Shown here: positions 50,179 through 58,099 of the stretch, one piece after another
Numbering within the stretch: the stretch's first letter is position 1
How the letters are laid out: the number at the start of each line of letters is the position of its first letter
From: Chryseobacterium sp. CY350
GTDB lineage: Bacteria; Bacteroidota; Bacteroidia; Flavobacteriales; Weeksellaceae
Assembly (NCBI RefSeq): GCF_027945075.1
Contig: NZ_CP116034.1
Coordinates: 2,418,001-2,482,000 of the forward strand
Direction of reading: 5' to 3'
Length of the DNA: 64,000 nt
Notes under the pieces: model-generated
The model's database searches: none
The model's input: only the letters and a program-made list of their open reading frames with translations
What the model was told of the DNA's origin: nothing
Program-made: the position numbers and the translations under genes

Positions 50179-52320
50179 TTAATTTTTGTTTCTGCTGTCT
50201 TTGATCTCCTGAATTTTTTCTTCGAAATATTCCTTTTTATCGGGAAATTTATTTGATAGAATTAAAAATGCATTGACGGCTTTTGAGTACAATTTTTGCT
50301 CAATATATAAATTGGCCAGTGTCTCCGTCATCAGATGAGAAATATCGTCTGTCTTTTCTTTTACAACGAAATTCACCTCATCTTTTAACTGACTGATTTT
50401 CGGATTATTTTCAATAAATGATTCGATCACTTTATTTTTAATGTCAGTTTTATCGACTGGTACATCTTCTGCACGATCGATCTTCAGCCAACTTTGCCAT
50501 GTGTTGATAAATCCCGGTACATTGCTATCATCTGCTTTTTGCTGAGCAATTTTCTCTTCCAATTCTCGGGCATCGGCTTTTTCCTTTTGATCAGATTTAA
50601 ATGACAAACCAAGACTTGCAATATCAGATCCGAAGAACGAAACATTCATCACAGGCACTTCACCATTTTTCTCAGGATTTTCTTCCGCCTGAATTTCTTC
50701 TATCTCATCAGATCCGTCTGTATTTTCTACGGTTTGCGGTATGCTTTTAAGTTCATTTTTTTGCAGAATATCTTCAGCTTCGGATTGTAATTTTTTTTCA
50801 ACTTCATGAATTTCTGATTGAGCAACTTCAGGTGTTTTGTTTAGTAAAGAATCCGGACGGCTTGCTTCAAAACTCATCGGCTTCCATGAAGAATTTACAG
50901 CAATTTCCTGGTCAACAATATCATCTTCGACGTCAAAGCTTTCAGATTTTTTCTCTTCAAGGTTCTCTTCAACAATCGACTCAGCTTCTTTTACAATCAC
51001 TTCTTCCGCCGTTTTTTGCTCTTCTCCTACGTGAAACGCCTGGGTTTCTGCAAAACTGATGTCGTGATTTATTTCCTCATCTTTAATGTCTACCTTTTCC
51101 GGCGCGTTCTCTTTTCTTTCCTTCATCCTTTTCTCCACTTCCTCAATCAAACGGCGCATTTCATCTTCATGCTTGTTGACATTTGATTTTGGAGTTTCAG
51201 CAGGTGTATTTTCTTCGGTTTTATGTGATTCTATTTTCACTTCGGGAAGGAAAGAATCTGTTCCATGAAAACTTAATTCAGAATCATTATTGATTTTTTC
51301 AGAAACGTCTTCTGAATCTATTTTTTCTTCTTCAATAATAACTTCAGCATTTAAAACTTCTTTTGATTCCTCGGTTTTAGTATGATCAGATTCTATTGAA
51401 GATCGGATTATTTTTTCTTCATTTTCAGTTTCTCCAGAGAAAGATTCGACTTTTTGAAAACTTATTTCATCTTCGTTATTGATTTTCTCTTCAACTTTTT
51501 GAGAATCTATTTTATCTTCATTAATGATAACTTCGGATTTCGGAGTTTCTGGTTCTGCAGCATTACTTACTTCAGATATAGTTACAATTTCTACTAAGTT
51601 TAATTCTGCATTATCTGTAATTTCTTCTACTTGTGATTCAGGCAGTTCGTCAGATGCACTAAGATTCTCTTCAGAAGATGTTCCTGCTAATTCTTCAGCA
51701 AAAACAGCTTCATCTTTATCTTTATTAGTAAGACTATTCTTAGCTGATAAAGATTTCTGAGTAACAATAACACCTGATTCTAAGGTAGATTCAAGATCAA
51801 TCGTTTCATTATTATCTTCATCTAAGAAGTTTTCTTCACCTTCGAATAAGATTCTGTTTCTTTCACCAGCAACAACGAGGTGAATAATTTCCGGCTTTTC
51901 GGCGATTAATCCTTCTGAAGCAGCTTCATAATCATGATCTGAAAAACTTTTCGGCTCAGTTCTTACAACATTTTCTGCCTTGGTGTGATTTTCTTCAACA
52001 TTTTCGATTTCTAAAACTGAATTTTCACTGACCTTTTCATCCACATTTGCCTTATCCGGCTCTGGCATTTGAGGTTTTATCTGCTGAATTTTACCATTAA
52101 TAAGCTGATAAAGAATCTTCTTATCAGTAGTATACGCAGCTGTTGAAGAAAGTGCTTTCTGATAATTTTCTTTGTCGTAGAGGTGAACACCATAAAGATG
52201 TAAGGCTCTGATATTCTGAACATAGGGGAAAGAATTAATTTCCTCCTTCAAAAGATTAAGATCTTCTGATTGAATATTTTTCGGATTTTTTAATAATTCT
52301 AAAACTCGAGTATTCATCAT
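50179..52320 (-). CDS. Large acidic low-complexity protein with degenerate internal repeats
   Basis: A 713-residue protein without signal or membrane helix. The N-terminal ~60 residues (LNLLKEEINSFPYVQNIRALHLYG) and C-terminal ~100 (LMTETLANLYIEQKLYSKAVNAF, FPDKKEYFEEKIQEI) look helical, the latter TPR-like. The middle is Glu/Ser/Asn/Val-rich and built of loose repeats such as EVIINEDKIDSQKVEEKIN and EVIIEEEKIDSEDVSEKIN, followed by ELSFHGTDSF or EISFQKVESF and ISFAETQAF. It lies 1 base after lptE. Order near lptE and the sigma-54 gene is conserved in Flavobacteriia, so it is a real gene; role unknown. Confidence 0.75.
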   Translation of the reverse strand: MMNTRVLELLKNPKNIQSEDLNLLKEEINSFPYVQNIRALHLYGVHLYDKENYQKALSSTAAYTTDKKILYQLINGKIQQIKPQMPEPDKANVDEKVSENSVLEIENVEENHTKAENVVRTEPKSFSDHDYEAASEGLIAEKPEIIHLVVAGERNRILFEGEENFLDEDNNETIDLESTLESGVIVTQKSLSAKNSLTNKDKDEAVFAEELAGTSSEENLSASDELPESQVEEITDNAELNLVEIVTISEVSNAAEPETPKSEVIINEDKIDSQKVEEKINNEDEISFQKVESFSGETENEEKIIRSSIESDHTKTEESKEVLNAEVIIEEEKIDSEDVSEKINNDSELSFHGTDSFLPEVKIESHKTEENTPAETPKSNVNKHEDEMRRLIEEVEKRMKERKENAPEKVDIKDEEINHDISFAETQAFHVGEEQKTAEEVIVKEAESIVEENLEEKKSESFDVEDDIVDQEIAVNSSWKPMSFEASRPDSLLNKTPEVAQSEIHEVEKKLQSEAEDILQKNELKSIPQTVENTDGSDEIEEIQAEENPEKNGEVPVMNVSFFGSDIASLGLSFKSDQKEKADARELEEKIAQQKADDSNVPGFINTWQSWLKIDRAEDVPVDKTDIKNKVIESFIENNPKISQLKDEVNFVVKEKTDDISHLMTETLANLYIEQKLYSKAVNAFLILSNKFPDKKEYFEEKIQEIKDSRNKN

Positions 52321-52321
52321 T

Positions 52322-52840
52322 TTACCAATTCGCTACGATGTCATTAAATATTTTGTTGATTATTCTGTCGGTCGCAATTTTCACCTGAGAGGTTTCAATC
52401 TGACTTTGAGAAAGACTGCTGTTGAAAACCGCCTCATCACTGTAAGTTCTGTCAAAACTTACATCAGGATGAAGTTTGTTTTCATAATGCACTTTTACGG
52501 TGATCGTCAGTTTATTCTGAGAATCCTGAATTACTCCGGCAGCCGTATTCTGCGTTGTGGAACTTATCGTGGTCGGCGTAATAGAATAATCGGTGATTTC
52601 GCCTTCGATGAGAATATCAGGATTTGTTTTTGTACCCTTCAAAGTGGTTCGCTGAAGAAATCTATTCTGAATATCTGTAGAAAACTGTTGTGATAAGGTA
52701 GGATTTACCAATGCAGAATTATTAGGAAATTCGTTGATCTGAACCGTTTTTTCATCTTTCAACGATGAGCCGGTAAAGGTGTAGCATTGTTGCAACAACG
52801 TCAGAATAACGATCCCAACAATAACTTTTATCTTACTCAT
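52322..52840 (-). CDS. lptE: LPS-assembly lipoprotein LptE
   Basis: A 172-residue lipoprotein starting at MSKIKVIVGIVILTLL. The frame runs open to 52942, but that would place 34 residues before the signal and overlap the next gene. The lipobox ends at Cys in LTLLQQCYTFTG. The mature part has the LptE-like core VQINEFPNNS, LQRTTLKGT, and ADVLIEGEIT-like DILIEGEITDYS. LptE plugs the LptD barrel that inserts LPS in the outer membrane. Its start overlaps the stop of the membrane gene upstream by 4 bases. Confidence 0.87.
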   Translation of the reverse strand: MSKIKVIVGIVILTLLQQCYTFTGSSLKDEKTVQINEFPNNSALVNPTLSQQFSTDIQNRFLQRTTLKGTKTNPDILIEGEITDYSITPTTISSTTQNTAAGVIQDSQNKLTITVKVHYENKLHPDVSFDRTYSDEAVFNSSLSQSQIETSQVKIATDRIINKIFNDIVANW

Positions 52841-53532
52841 ATAATCCTGCTTTTTTGATTTTGGGTATATAAAACATCTTTGAAGCTGACATATTTTATA
52901 CAAATTCCAATTGGTACTGTAAATAATAACCCTACTCCACATACAATAATACCTAACTGAGATATTATTCCAACTATAATACTAAAGATTAAAATCATAA
53001 AAAAATTCTTCTTTGAAATTTTCCATGAAAGTAAATATGCCTGCCTTACACTTTGAATTTTATGTAAAGAAATAATCGGCTGTACAAAATAAAGTGATAC
53101 AGTAAATGCAAATATAAATAGCAAAAACAAGACAAACCATATACCCATTCCTCCGAACAACATTGCGATATTGATATTTTCACCTGCTCCTTTTGCAGCA
53201 GCAATAATTGGAATAATTGTAATCTGCACAGGAATCATTAAGATAATAACTGCAAGCAAAACCAGAAAAAATAATTTGAAATACATCCAAAAATCTGTAA
53301 AGTCAAAAATATCACCAGCCTGTACAGATTGTCCTTCGTCTACTTTTTTACAAATTTTATAAAAATTTCCAACAGCTAAAAGACTACAAAACGGAATAAA
53401 ACTCATTACAATAGCAAGTAGTGTTGCGATGATAAATCCTCCTATATCTTTTTTAAAAAGTGTAAAGCCTTCAGAAATGTATCTTCCTATATTAAAATCA
53501 TAGCCTTGGCTAATTAATTTGTCAAAATTCAT
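52837..53532 (-). CDS. Polytopic membrane protein, third member of the 15-kb family
   Basis: A 231-residue protein with about five helices. Its layout resembles the proteins at 15014-15748 and 15817-16557: an N-terminal amphipathic stretch (GRYISEGFTLFKKDIGGFI), a central cytosolic DIFDFTDFWMYFK, and a late SWKISKKNFFMILIFSIIVG helix. No enzyme motif is present. It sits between lptE and the sigma-54 activator gene, with a 4-base overlap to lptE and a 5-base gap from the activator, so it is in this operon. Confidence 0.6.
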   Translation of the reverse strand: MNFDKLISQGYDFNIGRYISEGFTLFKKDIGGFIIATLLAIVMSFIPFCSLLAVGNFYKICKKVDEGQSVQAGDIFDFTDFWMYFKLFFLVLLAVIILMIPVQITIIPIIAAAKGAGENINIAMLFGGMGIWFVLFLLFIFAFTVSLYFVQPIISLHKIQSVRQAYLLSWKISKKNFFMILIFSIIVGIISQLGIIVCGVGLLFTVPIGICIKYVSFKDVLYTQNQKSRII

Positions 53533-53537
53533 AATTT

Positions 53538-54821
53538 TTAGTCTTCCAAGTTATATTGTTTTATTTTTCTGTATAAAGTTCTCTGCGAAATACCAAGCTC
53601 GTCTGCAGCTCTGTTTCTTCTTCCGTTATGCTTCTCTAAAGCTTTGATGATCAAATCTTTCTCGTTATTTTGAAGAGATAAGGATTCGGGTCTGTTTTCC
53701 TCAACTTCGATGTCTTCAAAATCTTCATAATGATCATCGGAATTTGATATGATTGTCGGATTCTGAACATTCTGACTGTTGTTATTTTCAAAAAACAACA
53801 AAGAGTTCGGACTCGTATTCTGCTGCGGCTCAGGCGTGTAAATTCGATTGATCAAATTCTTTTCCTGATTGCTTAGGTCTGAAGTTCCTCTGTTTTTTAT
53901 GAGTTCCGAAGTTAAGGATTTTAAATCATTAATATCATTCCGCATATCAAAGAGAATTTTGTACATAATCTCTCTTTCATTGCCAAAATCGCTCTGTTTT
54001 TGTGCATTCGGATTATTGACGACCATTGGCAAATGAGAATCCATCGGGATATATTCAGACAGTTTTCCTACCGTCACATTTCGCTCAGTTTCTACCACCG
54101 TCATTTGCTCAACCAAGTTTCTCAACTGTCTCACGTTACCGGGAAATGTGTAATTTTCGATATAGTGAACAGCACTTGCTTCAAGTTTCAGTTCGGGCAT
54201 TCTATATTTTTCAGCAAAATCGATCGCAAATTTTCTAAAAAGCAAATGAATATCTCCTTTTCTCTCTCTTAAAGCAGGCATATCAATCTGAACGGTATTC
54301 AGACGGTAAAAAAGATCCTCCCGGAATCTGTTATCCCGAATTGCCTTCATCATATTTACATTGGTTGCTGCAACGATTCTTACATTGGTTTTCTGAACCT
54401 GCGAAGAACCTACTTTCATAAATTCACCGCTTTCTAAAACCCTTAAAAGACGAACCTGCGTTTGCAAAGGCAGCTCACCTACCTCATCCAGAAATATGGT
54501 TCCGCCATCTGCAACTTCAAAATATCCTTTTCGGGTTGCCGTTGCTCCTGTAAAAGCACCCTTTTCGTGTCCAAAAAGTTCAGAATCAATCGTCCCTTCA
54601 GGAATCGCACCGCAATTCACAACAATATAAGGCTGATGTTTTCTTTTTGATTCTGAATGAATAATTTTTGGAATAAATTCTTTCCCGACACCACTTTCCC
54701 CGATAACCAGAACGGAAATATCAGTTGGTGCCACTTGTATAGATTTTTCGAGAGCACGATTCAAAGCCGGAAAATTTCCGATAATCCCAAAACGTGCTTT
54801 TATAGATTGTAAGTCTGCCAT
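53538..54821 (-). CDS. Sigma-54-dependent transcriptional activator
   Basis: A 427-residue bacterial enhancer-binding protein lacking an N-terminal receiver domain. The AAA+ domain begins almost at once: Walker A GESGVGKEF, GAFTGA loop in KGAFTGATATRKGYF, Walker B GGTIFLDEVGELP and the R-finger region FREDLFYRLNTVQI. A long variable linker (residues ~280-380) with NNSQ-rich text leads to a C-terminal Fis-type helix-turn-helix (NRAADELGISQRTLYRKIKQY). Its targets are unknown. In Flavobacteriia it normally lies next to miaB and lptE; here an accessory block separates it from miaB. Confidence 0.93.
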   Translation of the reverse strand: MADLQSIKARFGIIGNFPALNRALEKSIQVAPTDISVLVIGESGVGKEFIPKIIHSESKRKHQPYIVVNCGAIPEGTIDSELFGHEKGAFTGATATRKGYFEVADGGTIFLDEVGELPLQTQVRLLRVLESGEFMKVGSSQVQKTNVRIVAATNVNMMKAIRDNRFREDLFYRLNTVQIDMPALRERKGDIHLLFRKFAIDFAEKYRMPELKLEASAVHYIENYTFPGNVRQLRNLVEQMTVVETERNVTVGKLSEYIPMDSHLPMVVNNPNAQKQSDFGNEREIMYKILFDMRNDINDLKSLTSELIKNRGTSDLSNQEKNLINRIYTPEPQQNTSPNSLLFFENNNSQNVQNPTIISNSDDHYEDFEDIEVEENRPESLSLQNNEKDLIIKALEKHNGRRNRAADELGISQRTLYRKIKQYNLED

Positions 54822-54859
54822 TTTTATTGATTTAAATTTAAAAATTAAAGATTTAAAGT

Positions 54860-55660
54860 TTACAGTTCTTCAATCTGTGTTCTGTAAACTTTGTTAAAAT
54901 GATGAGTGTAGACATCTTTCATGGTTCTACCTTCATCGTAGCGTGTCAGAGCCATCTTTTTTAAATCTAAATAATCTTTATTTCTAATTTTTGCAACCTT
55001 ACTTTTAAAATAAATATTTTCAGCAAAATCGTTTTGTTTGCTTTGTTTTTCGAAATTCTTTAAAGCTATATCGTACTTACCAAGCTCAAAATAAGTAACA
55101 CCAAGTTGATAAAAATCGTAAAGACCAATGTTATGATCTTTTTTTGCCAACTGATTTTCAATCAGGGAAATTGCTTTTTCTTTTTTCCCTAAAGCCGAGT
55201 AACAAAGCGCTTTCGCAATATGCAATTCGTAATCGCCATTCTGAGAATATCCTAAATAACCTGTGGGATAAATTTTCTCTAAAGCCTCGATATCCGAAAT
55301 CGCACCTTTGTAATCTCTCAGAAATTGATATTTGCACCAACCTCTATAACCAAGATGTCTATGTGGATCAAGTTCTACAGCTTTATCAATCAGTATTTTC
55401 CATGTAATAAAATCTCCTCTTTTCAAATATGGAACAGATTTTTCCATGTATGCGTTTGAAAAATTAGGACATAGTTTAATTGCTTTATCAAAACCCTCCT
55501 GAGATTCTTTGGAGCCTTGATACTCTCCCCAATAATTATGTAATTCACAAGCTTTTTTGCAATCGTCACTTTGCATGACATTGCAATTTACCTGTGATTG
55601 TAAATTAGAGTAAACAACCAGAATTAGAAGGCTAAGGTAATATTTCTGAAACTTTTCCAT
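54860..55660 (-). CDS. Exported TPR protein
   Basis: A 266-residue protein, starting at MEKFQKYYLSLLILVVY (frame open two codons earlier), with a signal peptide ending near SNLQSQVNC. Tetratricopeptide-like helices follow (YMEKSVPYLKRGDFITWKIL, IAKALCYSALGKKEKAISL, GVTYFELGKYDIALKNFEK). No partner is evident. It overlaps the upstream lipoprotein gene by about 29 bases, so the two are co-translated and may work together in the periplasm. Confidence 0.75.
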   Translation of the reverse strand: MEKFQKYYLSLLILVVYSNLQSQVNCNVMQSDDCKKACELHNYWGEYQGSKESQEGFDKAIKLCPNFSNAYMEKSVPYLKRGDFITWKILIDKAVELDPHRHLGYRGWCKYQFLRDYKGAISDIEALEKIYPTGYLGYSQNGDYELHIAKALCYSALGKKEKAISLIENQLAKKDHNIGLYDFYQLGVTYFELGKYDIALKNFEKQSKQNDFAENIYFKSKVAKIRNKDYLDLKKMALTRYDEGRTMKDVYTHHFNKVYRTQIEEL

Positions 55661-56147
55661 TCTCAATTTTATAGGTTAAATATTGGTAATAATCCCTGTT
55701 TTTACCATTAATTTTCATCGGGATCCAGCCACCTAAATTTTTTGTAAAACTAAGAAGCTGATCTGAAAATGTTTTATCATATTTTATTACTTTATACTTC
55801 TCATCCATTTCCTGAACTCTGAAGTATCCGCTCCTTCCTTCGCAATTTACCAAAAATCTTACCGTAATATATCCATTTTCACTATTAGACGATCCAATTT
55901 TTAATTTTTCTAAATTCTTTATAATCGCAATTTTCTCACCTCTATATTGTATTGAAGCTGAACTCGGACCACTGTAATATTGAATTCCAAGATCATTTCC
56001 ATCACATCTTTTAAAATTTGGATCATCTTTTTTTTCATCAAAAACAATGTCTTCCACATGACTCTGATAGTTCGAAGCCGCAGATTTCTCTGTCTGACAG
56101 TTAATCAGGAGAGGAACCAGCAATATAAAGAGGAATCCATTTTTCAT
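55632..56147 (-). CDS. Small lipoprotein of unknown function
   Basis: A 171-residue lipoprotein with lipobox LLVPLLINC at the N-terminus. The mature part is beta-rich (YITVRFLVNCEGRSGYFRVQEMD, then GWIPMKINGKNRDYYQYL) and reminds one of the TonB_C-like folds common in Bacteroidota; GWIPMKINGK resembles the W.P...G pattern of that domain. It is coupled to the TPR gene by overlap. Confidence 0.65.
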   Translation of the reverse strand: MKNGFLFILLVPLLINCQTEKSAASNYQSHVEDIVFDEKKDDPNFKRCDGNDLGIQYYSGPSSASIQYRGEKIAIIKNLEKLKIGSSNSENGYITVRFLVNCEGRSGYFRVQEMDEKYKVIKYDKTFSDQLLSFTKNLGGWIPMKINGKNRDYYQYLTYKIENGKVSEILP

Positions 56148-56174
56148 TTTTGTGTCTTTATTTAAATTTTAAAA

Positions 56175-56951
56175 TTAAAGTTCGAAAGATTTTGGCAACA
56201 TACTTAAAAAATCTAAGGATTTCGAATAGTCTAATACATCATATTCTAAACCTAATTTTCTGATATTTTTATAGTATAATTGATGATTTTGATAATACAT
56301 TTTTTCACTTTGCAGAAACCAAGCCTTCTCACCTAATTTTTCTGCAATAAACCATTTTTCCAAAAGCCTTCCTAATCTACCATTTCCGTCATTCATCGGA
56401 TGAATTTTTACAAAAACCAAATGAATGACTGCTGCATAGAAAAAAACGTCTTCAGCAGAAAGTTTTATTTGCAACAGCAAGTCTACCTCGGCAAAAAAGC
56501 TTTTCATCTCATTTTCAACCTCAAACGGAGACGCGGCAACGTATTCAATCTGACCACTTTCTGTTAAAACATACATATTTGATTTTCTGTAAACTCCCTG
56601 CATATGTTTTTTCAGAATATTTGCACTCAAAATCTCATGAGCTTTAAGCACATTTTTTTCTTTTAAAAAATTCTGTTTTGCAAAACTATACGCTTCATAC
56701 AGATCATCAATTTTCTTTGTATAATCCGGTAATAATTCTATACCAAAATTTTTGTGTTTAATATAGCTGTCGAGATCAATATCTTCGCCTTCAATTTTAC
56801 TAGAAAACACCGAAGAAACAGAAGTATAAAAGCTGAAATTTTCTGACGAGATTTCAGCTTCTCTTAATCCATGAAATTTTTCCGAAATATCTAACGTTTG
56901 ATCGATATATTCAGAATACAATTTCTCTTTGATGGATCTTAGTTTCATCAT
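56175..56951 (-). CDS. Fic-domain protein (probable AMPylase)
   Basis: A 258-residue Fic protein. The active-site motif is HPMNDGNGRLGR (canonical HxFx[D/E]GNGRxxR; Met replaces Phe at the third position). An N-terminal FYTSVSSVFSSKIEGEDI segment contains the SxxIEG motif of an inhibitory helix, so activity may be self-controlled. A beta-hairpin flap region precedes the motif. Fic enzymes attach AMP or similar groups to proteins. The gene starts 1 base after the YhcG-like nuclease stop, which implies a two-gene unit. Confidence 0.92.
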   Translation of the reverse strand: MMKLRSIKEKLYSEYIDQTLDISEKFHGLREAEISSENFSFYTSVSSVFSSKIEGEDIDLDSYIKHKNFGIELLPDYTKKIDDLYEAYSFAKQNFLKEKNVLKAHEILSANILKKHMQGVYRKSNMYVLTESGQIEYVAASPFEVENEMKSFFAEVDLLLQIKLSAEDVFFYAAVIHLVFVKIHPMNDGNGRLGRLLEKWFIAEKLGEKAWFLQSEKMYYQNHQLYYKNIRKLGLEYDVLDYSKSLDFLSMLPKSFEL

Positions 56952-56952
56952 T

Positions 56953-58056
56953 TCAATTTTCCTCTAAAATTTTAATGAAATCTTCCTTACTTGGCAATAC
57001 CGTCAGATATTTGCTTGCAAAAATCTGCTCATTTTCTTCAGGTAAAGTATAACGGACGAGCGCTTCGCTTTTATCCTGACAAAGAACAATTCCTATCGTT
57101 TTGTTTTCGTCTTCTAATTTGACCTCTCGATCATAGAAATTAACATACATCTGCATTTGTCCGATATCCTGATGTTTCAGTTCGCCAATTTTTAAATCAA
57201 TTAAAACAAAACACTTCAAGATTCTGTTGTAAAAAACTAAATCGATTTTAAAGTGTTTTTCATCAAAAGTAATCCGTTTTTGCCTTGCTACAAATGTGAA
57301 ACCTGTTCCCAATTCCAGAAGAAAGTGTTCCAATTTATCAATTAAACCACTTTCAAGATCATTTTCAGAATAACTAGATTGTTCTGGTAATCCAAGAAAT
57401 TCCAGAATGTAAGGATCTTTGATAAGATCTTTTGGTTTTTCAAAAATTTGTCCTTTTTCTGAAAGCTGGAGAATTTCTTCCTTATTTTTACTTATTGACA
57501 ATCGGGAATATAATGCAGAATCGTACTGGCGTTGCAGTTCCCGCAAACTCCAATTGTTTTTAAATGATTCAATTTCATAAAATTTTCTTTCATTTAAATC
57601 TTTGATTCTCATTAATTTGAGATAGTGAGACCAAGAGAGATTGAAATTAACAGACAGTGTCTGTGATATTTTTAAATTCGTCAAAGGTGTTGACGAAATT
57701 TGATTTTCAGAAATCCGAGACAGTGTTTCGGATTTTTCTTCAATCAATTTCCGAGACGCTGTCTCGGAAATTGATTTATCTGAATATGAGATGTAAAAAT
57801 TTCTCATATTTGAAAGGTTATCTTCAGAAAAGCCTTTTCCAAATTTTTCCGTTAGGTGGACAGACAAATCCTTTAGCAGAGCTTTTCCGTACTCCGCACG
57901 ATTCTCACCGTTCTGCTCATCTTCAACGATCATTCTGCCAATTTCAAAATAGGTAAGAACCATTGTATGATTAACAGCAACAACAACTTTCTTTCTGGCA
58001 TTTTCTAATAATGCAGAAATATTCTGAAGAAGCTCTTTTGATTGCAGATTGCTCAT
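56953..58056 (-). CDS. YhcG-type PDDEXK nuclease-domain protein (DUF1016)
   Basis: A 367-residue protein. The N-terminal DUF1016 part (residues ~1-180) has HTMVLTYFEIGRMIVEDEQ and AEYGKALLKDLSVHL, then a variable linker (residues ~95-135), then NFNLSWSHYLKLMRI. The C-terminal PDDEXK fold (~240-360) has KIDLVFYNRILKCFVLIDLKIGE (D and D-x-K; many relatives have E-x-K) and GQMQMYVNFYDRE. Relatives occur with restriction systems and Fic proteins. The linker DNA holds four palindromes (57650-57776). Confidence 0.9.
   Translation of the reverse strand: MSNLQSKELLQNISALLENARKKVVVAVNHTMVLTYFEIGRMIVEDEQNGENRAEYGKALLKDLSVHLTEKFGKGFSEDNLSNMRNFYISYSDKSISETASRKLIEEKSETLSRISENQISSTPLTNLKISQTLSVNFNLSWSHYLKLMRIKDLNERKFYEIESFKNNWSLRELQRQYDSALYSRLSISKNKEEILQLSEKGQIFEKPKDLIKDPYILEFLGLPEQSSYSENDLESGLIDKLEHFLLELGTGFTFVARQKRITFDEKHFKIDLVFYNRILKCFVLIDLKIGELKHQDIGQMQMYVNFYDREVKLEDENKTIGIVLCQDKSEALVRYTLPEENEQIFASKYLTVLPSKEDFIKILEEN
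57650..57776. repeat. Four palindromes inside the YhcG-type gene
   Basis: P1 57650-57664 (6-bp arms ACAGAC, loop AGT). P2 57677-57697 (8-bp arms TTCGTCAA, 5-base loop). P3 57711-57735 (11-bp arms, one mismatch, loop AGT). P4 57742-57776 (perfect 16-bp arms AATCAATTTCCGAGAC, loop GCT). P1, P3 and P4 share a GAC-(AGT/GCT)-GT core. All keep the frame open and encode the variable linker (SISETASRKLIEEKSETLSR). Confidence 0.8.
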
Positions 58057-58099
58057 TAATTATTTAAAATTAATTTAAAATTATAACTAAAACTTTAAA

